From NCBI RefSeq assembly GCF_000281045.1, contig NW_008246081.1:245240-309239 (forward strand): a stretch of 64,000 nt of DNA, written 5' to 3'. This DNA comes from Saprolegnia diclina VS20 (Eukaryota > Oomycota > Saprolegniomycetes > Saprolegniales > Saprolegniaceae). Position numbers and translations under genes: made by a program. Positions 52,104 to 61,227 of this stretch are shown piece by piece (the stretch's first letter is position 1; the number at the start of each line of letters is the position of its first letter). The notes below the pieces were generated by a model. It searched no databases. It had not been told where the DNA came from and saw only the letters and a list, made by a program, of their open reading frames with translations.

Positions 52104-53993
52104 CTAGTCGAGGGCGCGGTAAATCCGTCGGCGCATGTGCATGCGCCGGTACCAAATGAGGCCGAGGACGCCCATGCCGAGCGCACTCATGCCCAAGAGG
52201 CCGTAGATGGCAGCGCCACCTGCGGCGCTGTGCTCACTGAGCTCGATCGAGAGTTTGGCGCGGAGGTCCGAGATGAGAATGTACGAGGTGCCTGGCCACG
52301 ACGCAAAGGACGACGTCTCGATCCACCACTTGGGGTACGGCGATGACACTTGATTGGTTGGGTCTTCGCCGACCGTGATGGCGCCGCCGTTGTACTTGCT
52401 CACGAGGTGCCACGCCAGCTGCCACCAGTTGGCGACCACCTCGTCTGCAAACGCGTTCGTTTTGGTCTCGAGGTACGTTGCCATCTCGGCTGGCGTCTGC
52501 AACGTCGCAGCGTGCGCGGCAGCGGTCGCGTACATGTCAATGGCGGCGTCTTGATAGTGGTTGATCTTCTCGAGCACCTCGGGGTACATGACGTTGAAGC
52601 GCAGCTGCATCCAGTTGTTGACAAACTGGAACGCCCACCACGCAGAGTCGGTGCTGAATTGGCTCTGGCGGCCCATAAGAAACGAGTTGGGCACGGTGGA
52701 CTGCGCGCACGAGAAGGGGACGAAGACCGTGCCGTGGGGCGCTGAGAGCCCGAACCACGTGACGCCGCCGATCGCGTCCGGGAGGTCGCCGCGCACTTGG
52801 TGCACAAAGCTAAAGATGGTCCGGTCCAGCGAGATGGCGCGCTCCCAGCCACCTTCAATGTTGTACGTGGCGCCGCCGTTGCGGTTCGGGTTCCCAAACG
52901 GCCCAGCGTCCAGGCCCTGCGTGAGGTCGAACGGCGTGCCCTCGTAGTGGTCCCGGAGCAGCGTCATGACATCTTTGGCCGAGATCTTCTTGTCCGGACG
53001 GACCGAGAACGGGTACGTTGGCAGCGTCGGGTGGTACGCGTGCTCGGGCTCTAGCTGCAACGACGGCGCAAAGACGTCAAAGATGCGCCAGAGGCGGCGC
53101 CCGACGTACAGCGGAAGAAGCGGACTTGACGGCTTCTCATAGCCGTACGCTGCCGTAAAGTCGAATGGTCCGTGCTTGGGGTGCCACCAGCCCATCTCCT
53201 TTGCGAACGAGTGGACGTTCGCCGAGGCAAGGTACGTCGTCGGGTCACTCAGGTCCATTTGACGAATCACAAAGCCGTTGGCGATCGCTGCAATGTGGTC
53301 GTCGGGCACGCGCTGAGCGGCCCAGACCGCGCTCGCGTTCTTCGGGCCCGTGAGCACATGGAAGAGCCAGACCTCGCCGTACTTGTCGCCCACTGCAACC
53401 GACTCGGCCGAGCTCATGAAAGCGGGGTGCGTGAGGTTGCCGTTGAAGTCGTTGTAAAAGCCATGCGCCACTGCGAGGTCGCCCATGGTTTGGACGGCGC
53501 AGCGTGCGCTGTCGCAGCGCTCGAGCGCGATCTTGGTGAGCTCGTTGATCGTAAAGAGGTTGTAGCCGCCGGGCTGGCCGAGGGCCCAGCCGACCGTCTT
53601 GGCCGCGCACGTGCTCTCGCCCATGCTCAGTTGCACCTCGTTGATGAGCGCGTAGTCAATGTCAAAGTACGCGTACGTCTTGTTGACGTGGGGCACGGCG
53701 CCGACGGGCGTCGTGAGGATCTGGCCGTCCACGGGTGAGTAGTGAAGGCCGCGGTCGTTCGTGACAAAGCGCGGGTAGCCCGGGCGCGACGAAGCAAATA
53801 CGCCGCGGCTGGCGCCGTCAGCGTGCTCCATGGCCGGCACGCGCACGATGCGCAGGTCGATGGCACCGAACCCCGTGTCTTCGGTGTGCGAGACAAGCAC
53901 GGAGCCGTCGACGGTTGCGCCTTTCCCGGCGACGATGACGGTGCACGCCGTGACGCTGGAGGCGACGAGCGCGAGGATGTGGGCGAGACGCAT
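52104..53993 (-). CDS. C69 family dipeptidase, membrane-anchored (copy A)
   Basis: A single exon of 629 residues. A signal peptide (MRLAHILALVASSVTA) ends just before CTVIVAGK; that cysteine is expected to become the N-terminal nucleophile after cleavage, as in C69 (Ntn-hydrolase) dipeptidases. Other family features are GSVLVSHTEDTGF, INEVQLSMGESTCA, FTINELTKIALERC, YVGRRLWRIFDVFAPSL and GGATYNIEGGWERAIS. The C terminus has a membrane helix (AAIYGLLGMSALGMGVLGLIW) and a short Arg-rich tail, so the enzyme should face the lumen or outside. Bacterial relatives cleave dipeptides. The 5' end of the gene is repeated at 58,055-58,521. Confidence 0.9.
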   Translation of the reverse strand: MRLAHILALVASSVTACTVIVAGKGATVDGSVLVSHTEDTGFGAIDLRIVRVPAMEHADGASRGVFASSRPGYPRFVTNDRGLHYSPVDGQILTTPVGAVPHVNKTYAYFDIDYALINEVQLSMGESTCAAKTVGWALGQPGGYNLFTINELTKIALERCDSARCAVQTMGDLAVAHGFYNDFNGNLTHPAFMSSAESVAVGDKYGEVWLFHVLTGPKNASAVWAAQRVPDDHIAAIANGFVIRQMDLSDPTTYLASANVHSFAKEMGWWHPKHGPFDFTAAYGYEKPSSPLLPLYVGRRLWRIFDVFAPSLQLEPEHAYHPTLPTYPFSVRPDKKISAKDVMTLLRDHYEGTPFDLTQGLDAGPFGNPNRNGGATYNIEGGWERAISLDRTIFSFVHQVRGDLPDAIGGVTWFGLSAPHGTVFVPFSCAQSTVPNSFLMGRQSQFSTDSAWWAFQFVNNWMQLRFNVMYPEVLEKINHYQDAAIDMYATAAAHAATLQTPAEMATYLETKTNAFADEVVANWWQLAWHLVSKYNGGAITVGEDPTNQVSSPYPKWWIETSSFASWPGTSYILISDLRAKLSIELSEHSAAGGAAIYGLLGMSALGMGVLGLIWYRRMHMRRRIYRALD

Positions 53994-54519
53994 GGGAATG
54001 CCAAATGACTCGAACTCCAGGATGCCTCCGAGGTGCAGTTGAAGTCATGGCCACCTTGAAGCAACCACCTCGAGATCCAAATCGAGTGTGCAAACGCCTC
54101 GCGTTTCATTGGCGGAGACGCGGTCGCATGTCCAACGAAGTGGCTTCATTGGCTACAAAGACAGGATTTTGTCCAATGATGTCACGACGTTGAAAGAGTG
54201 ATTTCGCCGTTCAACTTCCAAAGGGGGTGGGCTAGGCACCCCTTTTATATAGAAAAGAGACACGACACACTGTAGGCCTACCCAAAGCTCGGGCGGTCCT
54301 GCACACTACAACGATAGCGATGTATTGTTTTGACAAGATCATGCATGCGATAATGCGCTGGTACTGCGCGTGGTCGACTGCTAACGTCACGGGTCGACCT
54401 CGGTGCTTTCGGTGGTAACACAAAGGGGAGTGTGAAAACACCCCCTTTTCGTAAACTGTCTGAAGTCTCGGCTGCTTTTTTATTCTTTGACGACGAATCT
54501 TGAGAAGCGGCAATAGGCG
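53994..54519. promoter_or_regulatory. Divergent promoter, dipeptidase / FYVE-C2 gene (copy A)
   Basis: 526 bases between two starts. TTTCATTGGCGG (54107), TTCATTGGCTAC (54148) and GTCCAATGATG (54174) are CCAAT-type elements. AAAGGGGGTGGG paired with CACCCCTTTTATATAG (54219-54249) forms a near-perfect hairpin-like inverted repeat with a TATA-like word. AAAGGGGAGTGTGAAAACACCCCCTTTT has the same character at 54422-54450. Copy B (58,522-59,046) keeps these elements. Confidence 0.45.
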
Positions 54520-56524
54520 ATGGCAGCACTCTTTGGGCCGCTGCCGTCCGTGAACCGCGACGCGTTCCGCTGGATCCCGGACAAGGAGGCCGAGAAGTGC
54601 ATGAACTGCAACTCCGAGTTCACAGTCTTCAACCGCAAGGTACGTGCTCGCCAGCATCCCACGCGACCTCATGCACGCGCAGCACCACTGCCGCCGCTGC
54701 GGCCACGTCGTGTGCAAGAACTGCTCACCCAACATTCGCCGCGTATCGCCACAAGACCCATTCGTACGAAGCAACATTGATCGCGGTGCATTGGCTCATA
54801 CGCGTGTGTCTGCGTAGCCCGTGCGCGTCTGCAACCCGTGCTACACGGCCGTCGACGAGCACTTCACATCGCTCGAGTGGTCGGGCCACACGACGACCGA
54901 GGTACTGTGCCCATCCATCTTGCATGTGGCACTCATGGTCGCGTCACTGGACCTTAGGCAGAGCGCAGCCCTGACCCCGTCGCGAACGGTCGCGTGCACA
55001 TTGGGCAGCTGTACGTCAAGGTCGTTGAAGCCATCGGCCTTCCGTCAACCGACTCGATCGCCAACTCAATCACAAGCGATCCGTTTGTCAAGGTCATTCT
55101 CACTGGTCGCTGGTCCCACGGACAGGTAGGACCTCGTGTTTTGCGAAATCATCTCACGACGGTCGCAGGAGTGGGGCACCGACTTGCAGTCGATTCGACT
55201 CACGAAGCGCAAGTCGCGCACGCTCAACCCGCGCTGGCACGAGACCTTTGTCTTCAACGTCTGCGCGCCGGGTGCCGAGCTCGTCCTCGAGGTCTACAAC
55301 AGCGGACAACTCGGGCAGCCCACAAAGCTCGGACAGGCGGTCGTGCCGCTGAGCATCCTCATGGACCAGCGCCGGCACAACAAGTGGCTCGACTTGCTTC
55401 TGCCTCAGGGACTGTACCGCGAAGGCCTCAACAACGACGCGCGCGCGGGCCGCATTCACGTTCTGTTGCACTACAAGTTTGCGCGCGCCGCCGAGTTTGT
55501 CTCGCATTTCGCGCCCGAGCAGCCGTACGAAGCGCCGTGGCCCGCGTTCAAGGCAGCGACGCTCTACTCGAACTTTTGGCTGCTCCTCGACGACCTCTGG
55601 CCGTACCTCGAGGTGCTCTGGGCCATCTCGCCGACGCTCAACTGGGAGCACCCGAGCAGAACGTGCTTTTGGCTCGCCCTCGTCGTCTGGATGTGCGTCT
55701 ACATACGGTGGGTGCCCGTGCTACTGCACCTCTTCCTCATCGGCCTCGTGCTGCGCAACCACTTTGACATGACGGTCAAGATCCAGCCATCGGAAGCTCC
55801 GATCTCGTCGGTCGTGACCCCGCCCAGCTTTAACACAGCGCCGAGCCTCGAGCCGAGCAGCAGCAGCAGCAACCTCCTCGACGGCCAAGCGCGCGTGTAC
55901 AACTTGCCCCAGGGCTTTCACCACATCACGGACAAGATGACGCGCCTCACGACGGACGCCGAGACGCGGCACACGCTGCAGAACGTCCAGAACAACATGG
56001 CGTGGTGGTCGGGCGTCATCAAGTCGATCGAGCTTTTGTTTTCGTGGGAGGACTTTTTCTACACGGGGTATGTGCTCATCGGGCTCATCGTCAGCTGCAT
56101 CTTGCACGTTGTGATCCCCAACCAGTACTTATTGCTGCTGGTCGTCCTCTGGCTCTTTGTGCGTTGGACGGTCCCGTACATCACGCTCAGCCGGTGGCTC
56201 TACGGCGTCAAGCAAGGGATTCGGTCGCTTCTGCACCAGCACCGCCTCCTCTCGATGCACGAGCAGAAGGGCCTCATGGACCGCGACTCGACCAGCAGCA
56301 CCAACTCGGGCCCGCCGTCCATCAACGTCATGGACCTCAATGGGAAGAGCTCCATCAACAACGCATCGAACCCACGCGGCCGCATCCAGAGCATCAGCCA
56401 CCGCAACAAGAGCGTCTCGAAGCGAGAACTCATGATTGGCGCCGCCGCCGCCGAGCTCTCCAAGCGCATAGCGGCCGAGAGCAGCGGAGGTGGTAGCGGC
56501 AACTTTTCGTCCCTCGACGACTAA
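54520..56524 (+). CDS. FYVE - C2 - membrane protein (copy A)
   Basis: Exons 54520-54639, 54683-54763, 54818-54901, 54958-55125 and 55169-56524, in phase; 602 residues. The FYVE zinc finger is rebuilt across three exons: WIPDKEAEKCMNC, KHHCRRCGHVVCKNC and RVCNPCYTAV, with the R(K)HHCR core that binds PI3P. A C2 domain follows (GQLYVKVVEAIGLPSTDS, SDPFVKVILTG, RTLNPRWHETFVFNV, LVLEVYNSGQ). Then comes a region like the membrane part of MCTP proteins: WPAFKAATLYSNFWLL, two hydrophobic pairs (ACFWLALVVWMCVYI-like and FFYTGYVLIGLIVSCILHVV) and FVRWTVPYI. The C terminus is Ser-rich and hydrophilic. It probably tethers endosomal PI3P membranes to another membrane, such as the ER. Identical protein is encoded by copy B. 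Confidence 0.85.
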
Positions 56525-56700
56525 CGTTTTCTACTAACTTTGTAAAAACTATCTGAATCAAGTCAATCGTCGTCTCTCGTGGGACATGTTGTTTTCGCCA
56601 AGTACTGCCGTGCGCCTGTCGTGTCTTGAACGACGTGAAAATGAATTCGCGTGCAAAAATTCTGGATTCGAGTTCGTTTATGCATAGATTGATGGAGCTC

Positions 56701-57650
56701 TTAGACGCCCGTGGTTGTGAACGGGTGCATCTCGACGTCGGAGAGCGTAAAACGCTCCTCTTCCTTCTCAACGAGGAGGTTGCGGACCAAGTGAGCGGCG
56801 TTCTCCGACATGGTGGCCGGGATCTCAACAGGGAGGATGACGTAGTCGACCTTCGACGGTGTCGGTGCGTTCGTGGCGTCGTAGCGGGGTGGGCCATGGC
56901 CGTCCATGAGCAACGTGTACAACACGATGCCGAGGCCCCAGAGATCCACCTAATCGACTGCATGAGCAAATGAGCAACAAAAGTGACGCACGCACGGAAG
57001 TCCAGTGGGGCTTTCCTTCCAGTTTCTCAGGCGCGGAGTACAGGTTGCGGTTGTCGTTCGAGAGACGACCTCCTTTTGTGTTGCAGGCCGAGAACCCGAA
57101 GTCGGTAATTTTGACCACGTCCTATACAAGCAAAATATGAGAATGGAACAAATCAAACGCAGCCGGACGTTGTGGTCCAGAAGGATATTCTCCACACGGA
57201 GGTGGCGGTGGAGCACGCCCTTGCCGTGGATAGAGGTAAGCCCGCGCACGAGCTGGCGGATGATGCTGGCCACGCGAAATGTCGAAAACGCGCCGTTGGA
57301 CTGGAGCAGCGCGTTGAGGAGGTTGCCCTTGGCGCAGAGCTCTTGGACGATGTACACCCGGCCCTTGTGCGTGAACCAGTTGTATGCCGCCACGATGTGG
57401 GCGCACCGGATGCGGATTTGGGATTCACCCTCCCGGCGGAAGTTGATTGCTTGGCGCACGTCCTTGAGTGCGTCCAGCGGGATGGCCTTGACAGCCACGA
57501 TAGTGTTGGACGGCACGTGCACCGCCGCGCGGACAACGCAGCTCTTACCGCAGTCGAGCTCCTTGACAAATCGAAAATCTTCAAACGTCGTGGTGCTCAC
57601 GAGCGTACTGAAGCCGCTCGACCAGTCCCCCGACACACGAGCGTTGCTGG
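56701..57650 (-). CDS. Kinase-like protein with HRH in place of HRD (copy A, 5' end disrupted)
   Basis: Exons 57650(approx)-57169, 57121-56996 and 56949-56701, in phase among themselves. Kinase landmarks: CGKSCVVRAAVH (altered glycine loop), VAVKAIPLD (Lys), then VLHRHLRVENILL where the catalytic Asp of HRD is His, DFGFSA, YSAPEKLEG and VDLWGLGIVLYTLL. The loss of the catalytic Asp predicts a pseudokinase. Copy B has the same change. Here the sequence upstream of about 57655 differs from copy B: the splice acceptor used there is lost and no in-frame ATG is found before a stop near 57833. The 5' part is therefore missing or rearranged in this copy. Confidence 0.65.
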
Positions 57651-57954
57651 GAAATCCCGTTATGGGCAGGGCAGCGAGGACGACGGCGACGCCGAGCACT
57701 GGGCGATGGGCGCTTGGACCCAAGCGGGGACAAGGACCGCTGGCGCGGCCACGGCGCTTGCTGCCGCTCCCCGCTGTGTCTTGCAGAACATTCTTGACTG
57801 GATCCTTGCCACCTAGCTTGACGTGTCACGCTCACATTGCAAAGAAAAGGCGCGTACGGTGGCGTCGCGCGTGATGGCGCGGGTCGACGTTGTCGACAGC
57901 GGTGCCAGTCGCTTGTTCACCAATGGGTGGAGTCCTTGCGTGCCTTCTATAGAC
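57651..57954 (-). other. Rearranged segment: unique sequence then a copy of 42,357-42,500
   Basis: Upstream (in the minus sense) of kinase copy A. Bases 57811-57954 are a near copy, inverted, of 42357-42500, ending exactly at the 100-N gap. The piece between (57651-57810) is unlike copy B and unlike the 42-kb locus. It has an open frame with KDPVKNVLQDTAGSGSKRRG but no start. This may be an exon of another family member or a misjoin. Confidence 0.55.
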
Positions 57955-58054
57955 NNNNNNNNNNNNNNNNNNNNNNNNNNNNNNNNNNNNNNNNNNNNNN
58001 NNNNNNNNNNNNNNNNNNNNNNNNNNNNNNNNNNNNNNNNNNNNNNNNNNNNNN
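57955..58054. other. Assembly gap (exactly 100 N)
   Basis: A run of exactly 100 N, the usual placeholder for a join of unknown size. It separates the two copies of the duplicated block. Confidence 1.
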
Positions 58055-58521
58055 GCGATCTTGGTGAGCTCGTTGATCGTAAAAAGGTTGTAGCCGCCGG
58101 GCTGGCCGAGGGCCCAGCCGACCGTCTTGGCCGCGCACGTGCTCTCGCCCATGCTCAGTTGCACCTCGTTGATGAGCGCGTAGTCAATGTCAAAGTACGC
58201 GTACGTCTTGTTGACGTGGGGCACGGCGCCGACGGGCGTCGTGAGGCTCTGGCCGTCCACCGGCGCGTAGTGCGGGCCGCGGTCGTTCGTGACAAAGCGC
58301 GGGTAGCCCGGGCGCGACGAAGCAAATACGCCGCGGCTGGCGCCGTCAGCGTGCTCCATGGCCGGCACGCGCACGATGCGCAGGTCGATGGCACCGAACC
58401 CCGTGTCTTCGGTGTGCGAGACAAGCACGGAGCCGTCGACGGTTGCGCCTTTCCCGGCGACGATGACGGTGCACGCCGTGACGCTGGAGGCGACGAGCGC
58501 GAGGATGTGGGCGAGACGCAT
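58055..58521 (-). CDS. C69 family dipeptidase, copy B (3' part lost in gap)
   Basis: The first ~155 codons only, from the signal peptide to FTINELTKI, then the gap. It equals copy A except for a cluster of changes near 58243-58275, which alter GLHYSPVDGQIL of copy A to GPHYAPVDGQSL. The nucleophile Cys after the signal peptide is kept. Whether the rest of the gene exists is unknown. Confidence 0.85.
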
Positions 58522-59046
58522 GGGAATGCCAAATGACTCGAACTCAAGGATGCCTCCGAGGTGCAGTTGAAGTCATGGCCACCTTGAAGCAACCACCTCG
58601 AGATCCAAATCGAGTGTGCAAACGCCTCGCGTTTCATTGGCGGAGACGCGGTCGCATGTCCAACGAAGTGGCTTCATTGGCTACAAAGACAGGATTTTGT
58701 CCAATGATGTCACGACGTTGAAAGAGTGATTTCGCCGTTCAACTTCCAAAGGGGGTGGGCTAGGCACCCCTTTTATATAGAAAAGAGACACGACACACTG
58801 TAGGCCTACCCAATGCTCGTGCGGTCCTGCACACTACATCGATAGCGGTGTATTGTTTTGACGAGATCATGCATGCGATAATGCGCTGGTACTGCGCGTG
58901 GTCGACTGCTAACGTCACGTGTCGACCTCGGTGCTTTCGGTGGTAACACAAAGGGAGTGTGAAAACACCCCCTTTTCGTAAACTGTCTGAAGTCTCGGCT
59001 GCTTTTTTATTCTTTGACGACGAATCTTGAGAAGCGGCAATAGGCG
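58522..59046. promoter_or_regulatory. Divergent promoter, dipeptidase / FYVE-C2 gene (copy B)
   Basis: 525 bases, the same elements as copy A (CCAAT-type words and the AAAGGGGGTGGG/CACCCCTTTTATATAG inverted repeat). It has several single-base differences, denser than in the adjacent FYVE gene, and one base fewer in a G run near 58,953. Confidence 0.45.
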
Positions 59047-61051
59047 ATGGCAGCACTCTTTGGGCCGCTGCCGTCCGTGAACCGCGACGCGTTCCGCTGG
59101 ATCCCGGACAAGGAGGCCGAGAAGTGCATGAACTGCAACTCCGAGTTCACAGTCTTCAACCGCAAGGTACGTGCTCGCCAGCATCCCACGCGACCTCATG
59201 CACGCGCAGCACCACTGCCGCCGCTGCGGCCACGTCGTGTGCAAGAACTGCTCACCCAACATTCGCCGCGTATCGCCACAAGACCCATTCGTACGAAGCA
59301 CCATCGATCGCGGTGCATTGGCTCATACGCGTGTGTCTGCGTAGCCCGTGCGCGTCTGCAACCCGTGCTACACGGCCGTCGACGAGCACTTCACATCGCT
59401 CGAGTGGTCGGGCCACACGACGACCGAGGTACTGTGCCCATCCATCTTGCATGTGGCACTCATGGTCGCGTCACTGGACCTTAGGCAGAGCGCAGCCCCG
59501 ACCCCGTCGCGAACGGTCGCGTGCACATTGGGCAGCTGTACGTCAAGGTCGTTGAAGCCATCGGCCTTCCGTCAACCGACTCGATCGCCAACTCAATCAC
59601 AAGCGATCCGTTTGTCAAGGTCATTCTCACTGGTCGCTGGTCCCACGGACAGGTAGGACCTCGTGTTTTGCGAAATCATCTCACGACGGTCGCAGGAGTG
59701 GGGCACCGACTTGCAGTCGATTCGACTCACGAAGCGCAAGTCGCGCACGCTCAACCCGCGCTGGCACGAGACCTTTGTCTTCAACGTCTGCGCGCCGGGT
59801 GCCGAGCTCGTCCTCGAGGTCTACAACAGCGGACAACTCGGGCAGCCCACAAAGCTCGGACAGGCGGTCGTGCCGCTGAGCATCCTCATGGACCAGCGCC
59901 GGCACAACAAGTGGCTCGACTTGCTTCTGCCTCAGGGACTGTACCGCGAAGGCCTCAACAACGACGCGCGCGCGGGCCGCATTCACGTTCTGTTGCACTA
60001 CAAGTTTGCGCGCGCCGCCGAGTTTGTCTCGCATTTCGCGCCCGAGCAGCCGTACGAAGCGCCGTGGCCCGCGTTCAAGGCAGCGACGCTCTACTCGAAC
60101 TTTTGGCTGCTCCTCGACGACCTCTGGCCGTACCTCGAGGTGCTCTGGGCCATCTCGCCGACGCTCAACTGGGAGCACCCGAGCAGAACGTGCTTTTGGC
60201 TCGCCCTCGTCGTCTGGATGTGCGTCTACATACGGTGGGTGCCCGTGCTACTGCACCTCTTCCTCATCGGCCTCGTGCTGCGCAACCACTTTGACATGAC
60301 GGTCAAGATCCAGCCATCGGAAGCTCCGATCTCGTCGGTCGTGACCCCGCCCAGCTTTAACACAGCGCCGAGCCTCGAGCCGAGCAGCAGCAGCAGCAAC
60401 CTCCTCGACGGCCAAGCGCGCGTGTACAACTTGCCCCAGGGCTTTCACCACATCACGGACAAGATGACGCGCCTCACGACGGACGCCGAGACGCGGCACA
60501 CGCTGCAGAACGTCCAGAACAACATGGCGTGGTGGTCGGGCGTCATCAAGTCGATCGAGCTTTTGTTTTCGTGGGAGGACTTTTTCTACACGGGGTATGT
60601 GCTCATCGGGCTCATCGTCAGCTGCATCTTGCACGTTGTGATCCCCAACCAGTACTTATTGCTGCTGGTCGTCCTCTGGCTCTTTGTGCGTTGGACGGTC
60701 CCGTACATCACGCTCAGCCGGTGGCTCTACGGCGTCAAGCAAGGGATTCGGTCGCTTTTGCACCAGCACCGCCTCCTCTCGATGCACGAGCAGAAGGGCC
60801 TCATGGACCGCGACTCGACCAGCAGCACCAACTCGGGCCCGCCGTCCATCAACGTCATGGACCTCAATGGGAAGAGCTCCATCAACAACGCATCGAACCC
60901 ACGCGGCCGCATCCAGAGCATCAGCCACCGCAACAAGAGCGTCTCGAAGCGAGAACTCATGATTGGCGCCGCCGCCGCCGAGCTCTCCAAGCGCATAGCG
61001 GCCGAGAGCAGCGGAGGTGGTAGCGGCAACTTTTCGTCCCTCGACGACTAA
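59047..61051 (+). CDS. FYVE - C2 - membrane protein (copy B)
   Basis: Exons 59047-59166, 59210-59290, 59345-59428, 59485-59652 and 59696-61051, exactly parallel to copy A and encoding the same 602 residues. I see only silent changes in exons (one near 59499 in the linker before the C2 domain, one near 60759 late in the gene) and two changes in the second intron. See copy A for the domain description. Confidence 0.85.
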
Positions 61052-61227
61052 CGTTTTCTACTAACTTTGTAAAAACTATCTGAATCAAGTCAATCGTCGT
61101 CTCTCGTGGGACATGTTGTTTTCGCCAAGTACTGCCGTGCGCCTGTCGTGTCTTGAACGACGTGAAAATGAATTCGCGTGCAAAAATTCTGGATTCGAGT
61201 TCGTTTATGCATAGATTGATGGAGCTC

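Larger units (their letters stand above)
53527..57650. repeat. 4.1-kb duplicated block, copy A
   Basis: Nearly identical, in the same order and orientation, to 58,055-62,178 (offset 4,527-4,528). It holds the first ~155 codons of the dipeptidase gene (−), the intergenic promoter, the whole FYVE-C2 gene (+) and the kinase-like gene (−). Differences are scattered single bases, one 1-base indel (near 54,426) and a 6-base indel at the kinase end, where the copies then diverge. Confidence 0.9.
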
